In this document: in pieces, positions 51,081 through 63,817 of the stretch
How positions within the stretch are numbered: position 1 is the first letter of the stretch
Layout of the letters: the number at the start of each line of letters is the position of its first letter
NCBI RefSeq assembly: GCF_051106095.1
Contig: NC_135786.1
Location: forward strand, 207,261,001-207,325,000
Length of the DNA stretch: 64,000 nucleotides
Source of the DNA: Pogona vitticeps
Lineage: Eukaryota > Chordata > Lepidosauria > Squamata > Agamidae
Direction: 5' to 3'
Translations under genes and position numbers: made by a program
The notes under the pieces: model-generated
Told to the model about the DNA's origin: nothing
Databases searched by the model: none
Seen by the model: the letters and a program-made list of their open reading frames with translations, nothing else

Positions 51081-51214
51081 GGAGATTTTCTGGAGGTAGA
51101 AATCAATACAAGGGCAACTTTTTGATGCCTTGTGCATGTAGCTCCATCCTTGTTGGATATAATATCCTTTCAAATGGATTTATGATCAGGCTGTTAGGCA
51201 CTAAACTTGTTTTT

Positions 51215-51350
51215 CTCAAGGGTTAAGAAATTTGGTGCCCTGCAGATGTGTTGGGCTTCACTTCTTAACAGTCTCAGATAGAATGGCTAAAGTTCAGGGA
51301 TTATGGGAAATGTAGTTTAGAGCAGCTCCACAGCACTTTGTTGACTACCC
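51215..51350. repeat. Decayed hAT-like element
   Basis: 'tgcagatgtgttgggcttca' and 'ggattatgggaaatgtagtt' keep the order of the 'tgttggactacaactccc' elements. Confidence 0.35.
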
Positions 51351-52414
51351 TGAAATGCACACTTTTGTACAAATATTTGCACTGGTTGGCAAGGATCCAA
51401 GTAGAATGTTGCCCCGTGTGCATCTATGTCTCCTTCCCCACAAAATTTAGCAAAATTCTATACACATAAGTTTTTTGAGCTCCTGACCACAAATTTTGTT
51501 TTTATTTTTTAAATATTGAGGAATTTTGATTTATTATAGGATTTGTTTCATTTAACTGATGGTCAAACTAAATGCATTTTGTATGGGCATTTCTTCAGAA
51601 CTGTGTGTCTACTCAATCAGACTTTTAAATTAAGCCTGTGTTTACCTCTTGGCAACCTATCAAAATACAAAGCAAACTAATCCTGAAGACACAGAAGTTA
51701 AAAAACCTCATTCTATGGCATGTGCATGTAACTTTAGGCATATAATTGAATTATTATTCAAGTGTACCATTCATGTGCTACTCATGAACTCTGATATTGT
51801 TTGGGGACTTCATCTGCTTTTGCTGTAAAAGCTGGTACTCAGAACTAAGTGGGAAGGTGAGAGAGAAGCATGTAGAAGTAGAATACTTTTAGCTGATAGT
51901 CTAGTGGCTTTGGTAGAAAAAAAATCATGAAGCATGCTGTTTCAGAAAGAGCTAGACCTATAATTAACTTCTATATGCAGATCATACAGTTTTGCCCGAT
52001 TTCAGAGATCCAACTCTGTAGCCAACTTTCTGGTGACTCCTTGTGTAGTTCCAAACCAATTTATAGGCAACAGCAGTTTCATTCCTGTCAATGTCCTAAA
52101 TACAGAATAAACGCTAACTCTGAGGTGTGTATAGTGCTATGCATATATAATGAAGCCAAGTACCATGGTATTCAGTGGTTCCAACAGCCAGGTGTGTTTG
52201 TTGTAGGTGAATGAGATTTCTAAGTATCCTCTTGAACACACTAAGTTTTACTAATAAGACTGAGAAAGCATAGGGTTGTACTAAAATTCATTAAAAGATG
52301 GGGGTGGAGTGTAGATCTGTATTCCCTGGAGGTGCCACTAACTGTCAGGTCTGCAGAAAGCTTTGTTTCATTGAAGGCAATTTTGGGGCCTCCAGATGTT
52401 TGGAACTACATTTA

Positions 52415-52640
52415 CCATATTATTATTATTATTATTAAAAAGATTTCAATCCCACCTTTCTCCCCAAAAGGATCCAAGGCAGTAATTATTTTAAAAGTAT
52501 TATATTAAAATAGTAACTAAGATCAATACTAAAACACATTTAAAACAACAGAGTACAACAGTACATTTAAAACCCCTCTCAGATCACCAGTCATTAAAGA
52601 AAAGCCTTAGTTCATAGTTCTTTACTCATGGTTCTACTGG
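52415..52640 (-). mobile_element. LINE 3' end fragment with (ATT)n
   Basis: An (ATT)n run at 52419-52436, then 'aatcccacctttctccccaa' and 'ggatccaaggcagtaa'. A LINE 3' terminus on the minus strand. Confidence 0.45.
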
Positions 52641-53334
52641 ATTGATGAGAGTTGTGTAAAAAAAATCTGGAGGGACAAAGATGTTCAAGCCTAATGTAAG
52701 CAAATAAGCTGATTTGTTTTTATTCACAATAATTTCTGAATCCTCAGAAAAATATATAATATCTGGGGAAGTTAACTGTATATTGATTACAAGTGAGTAT
52801 TGCTAGCTTACTGTAGAAAAGTCATTCAGTTCTACAGAGGAGTCCAGACACCTGGAACACCTGATTCAAGATGCAGTTTCAGCACTATCAGTTTTTACTC
52901 GATGCCAGAATGAAGCTATGGTTCTATGTGAAGAGGCTTGTGATGTACAGTATTCATCATTCATCATTGTCCTTTGGTTTATGATAAACATATGCATTCT
53001 GTAGTAGGATTAGGCTACAGCTACACTAGCAGCAGGGATTGAGCTAGTGTGGGCCGCTTTGAAATAGTCAGGCTTGATTAGGTTGATTTAATCAAGTCTA
53101 ATAATCCCTACGGAAATGGGTCTTATAAATGAGTCACTTCAGGATATTGGCAAATTACTTCCCATGCGTGACAGAAGATAGGGGAAGTGTATATAAACTA
53201 TTGCTGATAAGTTGCATCAGTTATATACTCATTTTTTTGGCCTTCTATTAAAGATATTTTCTGTAGGCAAAATTTTTGCTGTGGATTCTATTTTTCCAGC
53301 ACTAGAAGACAAGGCAGAGAATACATATGGCTTC

Positions 53335-53525
53335 CTGCAGCTTCAGCGCATTGTTACATGCCCTGCACTCTGGGATGATTGAGAATAGATCTTGCCCCTC
53401 CTCTGAATACTACCTTTCAAGTGTTTGAAAAGTGCTATCAGATCTTCCCTCAGTTCTCTTTTCTCAAGGATAAACACGCCTAGTCCTTTCAGTGTTTCCT
53501 CATAGGGCTTGGTTTCCCTGAATAC
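53335..53525 (-). mobile_element. CR1-type LINE fragment, minus orientation
   Basis: 'gaaaagtgctatcagatct', 'cttttctcaaggataaacac' and 'cctagtcctttcagtgtttc' with 'ctcatagggcttggtttcc' match the complement of the CR1 C-terminal and 3' region. Confidence 0.6.
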
Positions 53526-53984
53526 TTGAGTAACAGAAGCCTGAGGTTATCTGCTATGCCACACATTATTTTTCAGTTCAGTTCCAATAAGTCAATGGCA
53601 AACAGCATCCTGCCTACTTGAAATATACCTTGAAAGCAAACTGAAACATGAACCCTGATGTTTTTCCCCCCAGTAAATACAGTACAAGCAAAACAAAGCA
53701 TGTTGAAGCTATGGTCATAACAACTAGGAGTTGCATCATATTATTTTTGCCTGGTTGATCGAGGCTTCTTTTCTAAGATTGCTACTGGGGAGTAAAACTA
53801 GTTGCACCCACTTATGATTAGTCTGTAAATCAACAGAATCCGTAGGTAGATCTTCCAATATAATTGACAGAAAATGCTTTCTAGTAGGCAATTTCTAAAC
53901 CTATTCAGTCAAAGTGCACGTTTAGAAGTGGCAACGATGATGGTTTTGTTACTTTAATGCCAACAGTGTACATAAAATAAAAGC

Positions 53985-54065
53985 AAGTTTTCGTTTATTT
54001 ATACAAATCAACTCCAGATCGAAAGTTTCAGAGCGATGTACACCCAGTACAAAAACATTGCAGTT
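53985..54065 (-). mobile_element. LINE 3' end stub
   Basis: 'cgtttatttatacaaatcaa' and 'gtttcagagcgatgtacacc' resemble the complement of a LINE terminus. Confidence 0.3.
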
Positions 54066-54425
54066 AAAGAGGCAAATGATAAGAGTTCGACTAAAATGTA
54101 GTAGACAGATTAAGCAGTTATGAGAAGATCATATACTGTAATCCCATTAAACTGCTTCACTTTTTGTGTACTTTGGAGCAACATACCTTATCAGAAGATT
54201 ATATTTTGTTATGGGTCATTCTGTTAGCACCTGCAGAAGATGGGCTCTTTTGTGGCCTCTAGGTGGCGCCCTGGATTCAACTGTGGCTTAACCAATTCTG
54301 TCCCAATATCTTTGTGGAAGGAAGGAAATCAGTATAACCAGAACCAGTTTAAAGAGCATGTCAAAACTGTTCATGTTCAGGTTTAAAAGTCCAGGGGGAT
54401 GGCAGAACAAAAACCACATCTGCTA

Positions 54426-54703
54426 CCATGTTTTCCCGAAAATAAGACGGGGTCTTAATTTTTTGCTCCAAAAAACACATTACGACTTATTTTCAGGGGA
54501 TGTTTAATTTATTTTTCATGTTCAATAATCTATATTTACTCAAATACAGTCATGTCATCTTCTTCTGGTTGCTGCACAATGGTGGAGGGTAGGGTTTCAT
54601 GTATCTGAGGCTTATTTTGGGGGTAGTGCTTATATTATGAGTATCCTGAAAAATTATATTAGGGCTTATTTTCAGGTTAGGTCTTATTTTAGGGGAAATG
54701 GGG
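54426..54703. mobile_element. Miniature DNA transposon, 'aaaataagac' type (copy 2)
   Basis: Ends 'ccatgttttcccgaaaataa' and 'ttattttaggggaaatgggg' lie between TA dinucleotides. Inner 'ggcttatttt' units face the opposite arm. Same family as 23376-23619. Confidence 0.6.
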
Positions 54704-54926
54704 TAGGTTGACTTTCCCCCTTCACTCTCCCTGTCTGGAATTTGAACAAATAAAGATTCAATTTCCCCGTGCTCCTTAAAATTATTTTTAATGCCCACGT
54801 CAAAACCACAAAAAGACTTCTTGTTTAAAAATAGCTCCTGTGAAACAAAAGTCAGAGCTTTTGAAACTTTGTCTCTTTACCTGCTCGCAGTCAACATTTG
54901 AGGTTAGATTGCTAGGTGAAGCTATA

Positions 54927-55362
54927 CAGTGGTGCCTCGCTTGACGAGGATAATCTGTTCCAGTGAAATTACTGTAGAGCAAAATCCTTGTCAAGCGAAA
55001 TAAAAAAGCCCATAGAAATGCATTGAAAACCGGTTCAATGCGTTCCAATGGGCTAAATACCTCAGCGTCCAGCAAAGATTCTCCATGGGGCGGCCATTTT
55101 TGGGTGCTTGTAAAGCGAAAAATCCATCCTAAAGCACAGCGGGGAACCATTTTGCACAGTGGGTGGACATTTTGAGACCCAACAATCAGCTGTTTTAATT
55201 GTCGTAATGCAAAGAATTGGTTCCCAAAGCAGGGAACCGATCGTCGGGAAGTGAAAAAAGCCCTTTGAAACATCGTTTTGCGATCACAAAAGCGATTGCA
55301 AAAACCTCATCGTGAAGCAGATTCATCGTTTAATGAGGTAATTGTTAAGCAAGGTACTACTG
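54927..55362. mobile_element. Tc1/mariner-type miniature element (copy 3, more decayed)
   Basis: 436 bp flanked by TA (54925-54926 and 55363-55364). Ends 'cagtggtgcctcgcttgacg' and 'aagcaaggtactactg'. One clear ggccattttt motif near 55092 remains, with two decayed ones after it. Confidence 0.7.
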
Positions 55363-55829
55363 TACAACTAAAGTCACTCCGGTCTTATCATTTCTCTCTA
55401 ACCGTGACTCTACACTGACTTTTGTTCCTGCACTTATTTTACCTTGGATGATCAGATATAACAGTCTGTATTTTTCATTTCTCATTACAAGGCTGAAGTA
55501 TTCTAAGCTGCTTTTAATGTGTTCTGTGATATATTTTTTTTTTGGACTTTATTCACATTAGAAATTCTGTGTTGGTCACTATCTCAATCACATAAATTCT
55601 TTAATGTCCTGCAATAAATCCAGGCTTTCTCTATTCAGAGTTTTATTGCATAGGTATGACCCTACTATTCTTTCAGCTAAATTCCAAGGTACTTACACCT
55701 ATCACCATGCTCCATTTTTCTGATAGCCATAGGTAGGGCCCAGAGCTGTCCAGTGGCCTGATTCTCTCATAAAATTAAGTGTACTGTAAATCCTTTACCT
55801 GCAGCTCTGGCTCTGCAATTTTGCTGGTT

Positions 55830-55935
55830 TCACAGTGGACTACGACAGCACTGCAGACTGTGTAGCCTGCCAGTTGTTGAACTTCATATGTTATCAGCCT
55901 AGCATATGGTGAGGCATGATGGGAGTTGAAGTCAT
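55830..55935. repeat. Decayed hAT-like element
   Basis: 'agttgttgaacttcatatg' and 'gcatgatgggagttgaagtc' are traces of the inverted-repeat design. Confidence 0.35.
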
Positions 55936-56244
55936 GGGTTAAAGGCAAAAACTCTCCAAGGTACAAAAAATACAGAGGCAACATGATAAACAAAAAATTG
56001 TTACAAGTAATTTCGTAGTTTGCAACTTTCGGCCAGAGAATTAATCTTCCTAGAGGTGATTTATTAAGTTTCTGTCAATACTCTGTAGATTTATTCTAGT
56101 TATTACAGGAGCTGTTGAAAGAACTACATTAATAAAACACATTCATTCATGCATAGTTTTAATATGTAACAAGATTTTCCTATTCATTTTATTACTTATC
56201 CTTTAAATAATAGATATGATCTTGCCACGGATAGGATCACTTTA

Positions 56245-56410
56245 CGCGGTGTGGTATAATGGATAGAGTGACAGACTAGGACTGAGTTCAAATTCACACC
56301 CACCCAGTGAAAGGTGGCACTGGTAAACTATTTCCTAAATATCTCCCATACTTTGAAAACCATATTTGGGTCACCATGTGCTAGATGCAACTTGCTGGCA
56401 CACAACACAG
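56245..56410 (+). mobile_element. tRNA-derived SINE (Sauria-like), plus orientation
   Basis: 'ggtgtggtataatggatag' head with an A-box-like start, 'gagttcaaattcacacccac' B-box region, then 'gaaaaccatatttgggtcac' and 'gcaacttgctggcacacaac' tail. Confidence 0.65.
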
Positions 56411-57629
56411 AAACATCATATAGAAAGAAGCACACATCTTCCAACTGAACTCAATGGACATTTTAAGCATTGAACCAGATGTTTGTTCTCATCTCAAGAC
56501 AACTGCATTTTCATAATAATATGCTCATATGGAAACAAATACAGTACATAGGGTGTTAATGAGTTGCTTACACAAAGTCTGGAATCCTGCATATTTATAC
56601 ATAAATAGTGCACACATAGCCATACATTAACAGCAAAGTTAAGAGGTATGTCCTAATCCTTGTGCAACCAAAAGAAGCACCACCTATACCCAAGAGATCG
56701 GTCTCTGGGTGAATCATAAGTTTTGTTTTGTTTTGTTTTTTTACAAGTACAAAATATCTGGGCAAAAGAGAAATAAAAATGATGCCCAGATAGGCAGGAT
56801 TAGACCTGGATATGCATATGCTTACGTTGGAGCTGAAGACAGCAGAGCAGAGATCAAATGTGTAAGTGCAGAGGCAGCTCCACTAAGATTAATTGCTTCC
56901 CACTTGAGCTGTATTCTCACCATCAGCACCTGTCCTGGCCACCTTGGACTGAAAGACTGAAAGCAACTAACGGCCAGTGCTTTTAGAAGTGTCAGCCAAA
57001 ACTGTGAAGCGCTTCTATTTTTTCCTTCTTCACAGGTTTTTTCTTTTAAAATGGTAAATAATAGGAGAATGTGGAGAATTGCAAGAACACTCCAATATTT
57101 GGCAGCATTAGAAAATTCTGTATTTGAACAAACTGTACAAAGAAAAGCCCCATATTTTCATCTAGTGCTACCCTAACCATTCTAGAGACTAGTGAACAGG
57201 CGGGCGAGTAGTTTTTCAACTACGAATTCAAGAGTCTGCCAGCCAGCATGGCAACGGATTATGCGAGTTGTAATAAAAATGTTTCCAGGGCTGGATCTTT
57301 AAAGAGTGACTACAATATTGTTGGCAAAACAAAAAACAAAAAAAATTGGCTAGCATGTAAAACAAACTGTTCTCTTCACACCTGACTGCACTACTGAAAC
57401 TATCAGACATCACCGGAGAACAAAGAAATCTGTCATGCAGTCCTTTGCCAAAGTTTTGCAATGAATGGCACTTCTTTCTTGAGCCCAGATTGTGTTTTGT
57501 TATAGAAAGATATACTGTAATTACAACTTGTGTTTTCTTGGGTATGTATCAAGAATACTTGGAATGTAGGCTACTGCCTTTTACTAGCTCAGAGTACTAA
57601 TTCATTTACTACAGAATTGCCTCTATTGC

Positions 57630-57985
57630 AGAATAGATTTCCTTTGGAAGTGAGACAGGCCTCCACTCTCCAAACGTTTAGAAAACTAGTTAAAACTAAA
57701 CTGTTTAGGGAGATCTTCAGCAACATCCTTCCCTGAACCAACTCAGGACCTTGTATTTTGTTTCTTTATTTAGTTTTTGTGGTTCATTCGCTTGCTGTAA
57801 TTTTGTTAGGGATTTTATTTTTTATTGAGTGCCATTAAGTGTTTACCTCTTATTATAGTTGTAATGTCCATTTAATTTAGTTGGGGCAATGATGTGTATT
57901 CTATTTTCATTTGGTTCTATATAATTCTGATTTATTTCATGAAGAAATCTCACTAAATCAGGTGGGAAATAAACTTCATAACTAA
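57630..57985 (+). mobile_element. L2-like LINE C-terminal and 3' UTR fragment
   Basis: The frame RFPLEVRQASTLQTFRKLVK followed by TKLFREIF resembles the LINE C-terminal 'SL..FK..LKTWLF' block. It ends with an A/T-rich 3' UTR and 'ggtgggaaataaacttc'. Confidence 0.5.
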
Positions 57986-58529
57986 ATATCTAAAATATAC
58001 ATACTGGCAAGGGGCTCTAGAAGAACCCTTTCAAATCACTTCCTGTCTGACTCCAACAATCTTGATGGTCAGTACCTTACCTTGAGGATCTGTGATTTAA
58101 TGAGCACATGTTGTCTATACATCAATCCAGATCATGCTTATTCCATACCACCACTGTGTTGGTAGTTGCTGTGGTGAATTTGTCACAGTAGCTACTGTGG
58201 CCACCTTCCTGTTGAGGTTCATGACCCTTTTTTGTACTTAACTAGGTTGGTCCTCAGATGGCAGATATGCAATCCACCCACAAGGCCATGCTTGAAGTCT
58301 TACCAGTTGGATAGAATATACTTGCACTGGTACTCCATGGACACAACATTTAAAAGCCCATACCACAATGAGGCAGCAGAGAAGAACAATATGGTAGACA
58401 ATCAATACAATTGCAAATGTTTGTAATTTATGAATGTGACCTTAAAAAGGTAATGTATTATTAATGGAGTGAAATAGCTGGTAAAGCTATACTTCCATTT
58501 GTTCTCAGATCTGTTTGAACAGGATGGGC

Positions 58530-58625
58530 TTTGTAGCCCTTTAGATATTTTTGAGTTGCAATGCCCACATCCATGACTATTGATTATGCTAGCAAAGGCT
58601 GATGAAAATCTGGAGGGTCACACAT
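58530..58625. repeat. Decayed hAT-like element
   Basis: 'agatatttttgagttgcaat' through 'aaaatctggagggtcacac' resembles the order of the 'tgttggactgcaactccc' family. Weak. Confidence 0.3.
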
Positions 58626-59539
58626 TTCCTACTCTTGCATCGTGTGCGTGTGTGAATTTTGATTTGGACGTGGAATGGAGAATAGTTCTAAGGTACAGAG
58701 TGAGCAGATACCTTATATTAATAATATATATGTCACCAGAATAGCATTCATATGACAAGAATTCTACCACACTATATTAAGTTTGGAGTAAATTATTTGA
58801 TTACTATCGTACTCCCCTGCTCATTCAATTTTACCAGCCTCAATGAACCCGAGGTTATATTTATCCTCCTATGGTTACATATATCCTGATATGTTGGTTA
58901 AATAGTACATTGGATGGATTCAGATTTAGAGCCAAAGTTAATGTGACACAAAGCTTGTGGTTAGCAGTAGCCTTTTCTTAAGTGTTGCAAGCTGACCAAT
59001 CACAATCTTCCTTTCCCTTCTCTTCCCTCTCCCTCCCCTTCTAGCATTTATATGCCACTCCCACTTAGTGGAAACCACTACTCTGGATAGTCATTACAAT
59101 ATAACATAAGCCCTATCTCCCCTCCCCTCAACTTCACCCAAAACAAAATAATAAAATAGTTCACTAAAAGTAGTCACTGAAAGTCGTTACTTTCAGTTCC
59201 AGTGAGAGATCACGACTCTGTAGTTACTTTGGTTTCAGTGGGAAATAAGTTGAACTATATTATAGTGCAATCTTAGGCATGTTGACTTAGAATTATACTC
59301 CACTAAATTAAGAAAGACTTATTCCTAAGGAACTGTAGTGCATAGGAATGCAATATTAGCATCAAATCAATAAAAGAAGAAAATGTTTAGAACTGCAACA
59401 GCTAAAGATTCAATTAAGCCAGATGTTTTGGACTCTACACAAGCAGGGAGTTGCTCCTATAGATGAAAACACACAAATTTGGCTATCTGAAGATAAGGGA
59501 AAGAGGAAAGGGAAAATTAAGAAGTACAGGTTGTAAATA

Positions 59540-59765
59540 TTAGAATGTGGGGTGATTCACTAAAGCAGAATGGTGGGAAATTCAGGAAGTACTTCTTCAA
59601 TGTTATATGGAATTAAACAGTGAAATTCACTGCCAAAGGATGAAAGGATGGCTGCTAACTTAGATGGTTTTAAAAGAAGTTTTGATATATTCATACAGGT
59701 TAGGACCATTAATGATTTGTAGTCAAGATGGCTATATGTCACCTCTGTATCAAAGACAATGCACC
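59540..59765 (+). mobile_element. CR1 LINE 3' fragment, plus orientation
   Basis: 'gaagtacttcttcaatgtta', 'gtgaaattcactgccaaagg', 'tcatacaggttaggaccatt' and 'caagatggctatatgtcacc' track the CR1 3' region closely. Confidence 0.65.
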
Positions 59766-59999
59766 TCTATATATGTGTTGCTTTTGTAACATGAGAAGGA
59801 GGTGCAGTTGTACTTACATCTTATTGATGGACTTCTCATAGACAACTCTTTGGTGATTGTGTAAACAGAAATTTTGGACCAATCAGTCTTTGGTCTTTTC
59901 CACCGCAACTCTTATGTTCAAATGCACAGTTCTTCATACAGATTAGAATGCCACATAAACATGTTATTATTACATCCCATGAGCATTCATACAGTATTT

Positions 60000-61255
60000 A
60001 ACAGTTGCTTCTGTTATAGAGGACTTCAGCTTGTATTTCCTAATAAAGATATTAGTCTTGAAAAGTGCCATGAGACTCTTTTGTTGTAAATTCAGTCAGG
60101 AAGTTGCAAACAAACATGAAAAAAAATGTAGACATTATTCATTTTCTCACCAATATTTTAGATATAATTCAGAGTTACAAAAAAAAGGGTGATGTGGATA
60201 TCATGCACAATCTAAAACAACCAAAACACAACCCACTGCAGTTTTTTTCAGATTTGCATTTAGAGTCTTTTTTAAAAAATTATGATGGACATAGAAAGTT
60301 TTTTGCTTCAAAAGAAGTACTGACAATATATAAAACCAAGCTGTCAAAGAAAGTCCAACAATGTGCTTGTATTTTGATCATAAATTCTTCTTGTCTTTGG
60401 ATAATTGTTCTGGGAAGCAAATAAATGGATTGTTTAATGCCTGTCTGCAGAAGTAATGCACCATTGATTTCCTTGTTCTCTCAACCAATAACTGTTCCTT
60501 CAGGGATTTAGTCTTCTCTGCAGCTTCTTTAAAGTTTCCCAGACTTGCAAGGCATTGTTCCAGTCACTCTAAAACACAGCAAAACCAGTTCCCTTTTCCT
60601 TGGCAATACACTCCTCTATTGTTTTCCCTTCCAGTCCAAAAACACATTCATAAGGCTAACATCTAATTTTAAGGAGCAAGAGAGAAGATGATTTGAAGTA
60701 TTTGTTGTTCCTCAGCAAGACAGGACCATGTTCCTCTCCCAAACTCCCACTGTCTTCCCAGCTGGAGACCACAACTGCCTTGATAGTAGCAAAATTTTCA
60801 AGGTTCCTAGTACAATCTTTTACCCTTGCTCAGCCACCCTCAACCTGGCATCCTCCAGTTGTGCTGCACTCCAAGGCCCACTGCCCTCCATCAGCATGAG
60901 ACAGCCTTTCCAGCCCGATGGCTTCAAGATGATCTATAACTAGCAAGGCCCACAGTTGCAAGGCCCACAGATGTTGGGAGCTCTAGTCCTATACAGGTGA
61001 AGAACAAAATTTGGGGGAAAGTAGCTTTAACTCTCACTAGCGGGCAGAATTTAGAAAGGCATGTCAGTTATAGAATGATGGTAATGATTAACGTTCACTG
61101 ACATATATCATGTTGATTCTTCGTAGTATGAAGATGCCTGCAGTACTACCTGAAATACTGTATGCTTTCCAAGGGCTCCCCGCCATCAAAATAAAGGCCA
61201 CTTTCTTATTTTAGGCCTCGATGTTCCACAGAAAACAACACCCCAGTTATTCTCC
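60000..61255. other. Intergenic sequence without recognised elements
   Basis: Open frames here (for example 60104-60424) have biased A/T-rich composition and no family resemblance. I see no gene. Confidence 0.4.
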
Positions 61256-61261
61256 CTTTCT

Positions 61262-61505
61262 TGAACCTTGTGGTGCAGTGGTTAAACCGCTATACTGCAG
61301 CCAAAACTGTGCTCACGACCTGGCTTTCAATCCCAGGTAGCCAGCTCAAGGTAGCCTCAACTTTCTATGCTTCCAAAGTTGGAAAAATAAGTACCCAGCT
61401 TGCTGGGGGGGGGGGGGGGGATGTGTAGTCTGCATAATTAATTTGTAAACCGCCCAGAGAGTGCTTTAAGCACTATGAGGTGGTACATAAGCAGCACACT
61501 CCTTT
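61262..61505 (+). mobile_element. tRNA-derived SINE with LINE-like 3' tail, near full length
   Basis: 'ccttgtggtgcagtggttaa' head with an A box, 'gctcacgacctggctttcaa' with a B box, then 'aataagtacccagcttgctg', a G16 run (61405-61420), and the LINE-derived tail 'gtaaaccgcccagagagtgc'. The best preserved SINE in the window. Confidence 0.7.
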
Positions 61506-62249
61506 TTTTGCTTTCCTTTCTTTTCAGTCTGGGACTCTGTCCTTCAGAATAGTTATTGATTTCTATTTAATCAAGAAACCAAACTGCAGATCTGTGCACG
61601 AACACTGGGGAGGGAGAACGAGGTACTAAGAGAAACAATGCAGAACTGATCCATTAATAAGCATGGCTACAGCTGGCTAAAGGGACTATCAGAAACTGAA
61701 CTGGGCCTAGAGAGACAGGTGTTATCAACATTATGCATATCGTTGACAGATTCAAATACAAGGCCTTGGAACATATGCACATAAACCTGAATATTAATTT
61801 TCATTAAAAAGATTTACATTTTCAAAAAAAAAAATGAAGTTACATTTATAGTATCCCAGTATCTATTTTGAATTCAATGGAAATCAATTTATTTGTAAAG
61901 TACTGAGGTAAAATATTTTGCTACACTGACCTCCAGATATCTACATATGTAACTGAAACTTGAATAGACACATTTTAATGAATAACACTTGCCTAGATTA
62001 ATGCTTTCCAGGTGTATAATAAAGCAATAAAACACAATATCCATACTGGCAGGGCAAGCTGCTTATCCGGGGGTTACAAAATATCTTACTTTACAACACA
62101 TTACAGAATTTCCCTTGGTTCTGAGCCAAAGTCAGTGATACCTGAGTCTAATCCATGCATACATGGGCAGGGCAGAGGCATTACTGGATTTATCACTATT
62201 GGAACTTTTACTGCACGAACAGAGCAGTTTTTTTAGTCTGTTGCTGCAA

Positions 62250-62340
62250 AACCAATAAAGAGGCTTGTGGCACCTAAAAGTCTGTTTTTATTTGCATTGA
62301 CTACGTCAATGAAAGCTTAGGTAAAATACGGCTTGTTACT
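62250..62340 (+). repeat. Arm of the palindromic 'gtggcacctaaaag' repeat
   Basis: 'ggcttgtggcacctaaaagt' and 'actacgtcaatgaaagctta' match one arm of the repeat at 46984-47118. Confidence 0.4.
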
Positions 62341-62397
62341 TCTGAAGATCACACCCTTCCTTGTTTATTAAAGCAATGTGTGCTGCAGTGCCGGGAA

Positions 62398-62525
62398 GCT
62401 GGATAACTGAGTGGTTTAGGTATTTGGCTGCATAGCCAGAGTTGGGAGTTCGATTCCCCATTCTTTGACAGGGGCTGGACTTGGCACCCTCCATAGGATC
62501 CCTTCCAGCTCTGCAGTTGCAAGGT
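62398..62525 (+). mobile_element. tRNA-derived SINE with CR1-like tail
   Basis: 'ggataactgagtggtttagg' (A box), 'gagttcgattccccattc' (B box), then 'ggatcccttccagctctgca', a CR1-like terminus. Confidence 0.65.
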
Positions 62526-62529
62526 AAGA

Positions 62530-63255
62530 TTATAAACCGAGGGAACTAGGCAGCTGTTCAAAAATGATGACAAGTTGGCCTATAGATTTAGGTCACCCTT
62601 CCCTGATCTTGTGCTCTTTAAATAGGTTTCACCACAACTCACATCACTCCCCAGCCAACATGGGGGCATCAACAGAGCAGCCCTCCCCTTTGTCTCAGCA
62701 TGGGTTAATGCAAGGTTGATTGGGATACTGGAGCACTTTCTTTCTACACATTCCACTTGTGGAACTCCATTCCACTGGAAATTCTCTTCTACAAAAGGTC
62801 TGCTTTGACTGTCCAGTTGTTACTTTGTTATGCAGTTAAAGCAGATTTGTTTAGGCAGTTTATTTGTTTGCCTCTGTAGTATAAGCAGAGAAAAGTTTTC
62901 CACTTATTTTTACTTTACTACAACTAGAACCAATGCATTTTGAATCTCTTTCATGACTTTGCTAGCTGCCTTGAGCACTGGCTTTAAAAAAAATGAAAAT
63001 ATAGCACATGCATTATTTTATGCAAACTGAGATTGAAAAAGTAGTAATTTCTAGTACTTTGTGTTACAATCCTTACAACAGAATGCAATTTACCTGTGGT
63101 AACTTGAGTAAAGGCAACTGTTGCTAGAATGTGTGTCTAAGTGACCTATGCAATCACATATTTTACCTTTCCTCTAATCCAGTGAATGGAACCTCTGGTC
63201 CTGGAAAATTGGATCACATTTAAAATGTATGTGGCGTTTGCCCTTATTATGTTAA
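62530..63255. other. Intergenic sequence without recognised elements
   Basis: No gene or clear repeat recognised. Confidence 0.4.
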
Positions 63256-63260
63256 ATACA

Positions 63261-63535
63261 TGTTTTATGCTGGTGTGGTTGAGAGGTGGGGCCACTAGAG
63301 ATGTTGAAGGGCGGAGCCAGAGAGGAGGAGTTTAGTTTACAGTCTGGATCTGAGTTTGAAGAGAGAGACAGTTTGGGAATCTGAGGAGTGATTACTCTGA
63401 GGAGTGAATAGTAACTTGTATGATAATATAGAAGATTGTTATTGATGCTTGATGAACCTGAAGAAAATACTTATGAATTATTATAGAAACATCTGTAATC
63501 AATAAACCTGTTTTATTCAAAAGACAGTGATGAAT
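63261..63535 (+). mobile_element. Possible solo LTR-like segment
   Basis: A TG start, a purine-rich body with repeated 'gagag' and 'gaggagtga' units, and an AATAAA at 63501-63506 followed by a T-rich stretch give an LTR-like layout. No internal region or paired copy is seen. Family and age cannot be set. Confidence 0.2.
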
Positions 63536-63817
63536 GGACCTTCGTCTTTTCAAAGTAATGTATATTGATAAAGAAATCAACCGGTGGCAACATCTGGAAA
63601 GGTGTTCTTTTGCCTTTGTGAGCTCTCAGTTTTGGGGAGACAAACAGGGGCCACAAGGGGCAAAAGTCACAATGTACTTTAAAGGAATTGTAAGACTTCA
63701 TATGCTACAGGCAGATTCACAAAGGTCAACTATGAAGTTTGTTTTGTGTTCTGGCCATTTTTACTGACCATATATTTAACAGAAGACAGAAACACAGTAT
63801 GTTGTCATGTCCAAAAG

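Noticed and set aside
60104-60424. 106-codon frame in A/T-rich intergenic DNA
   Set aside because: Lysine/isoleucine-rich composition expected from base content, no family resemblance, no splice or promoter context.
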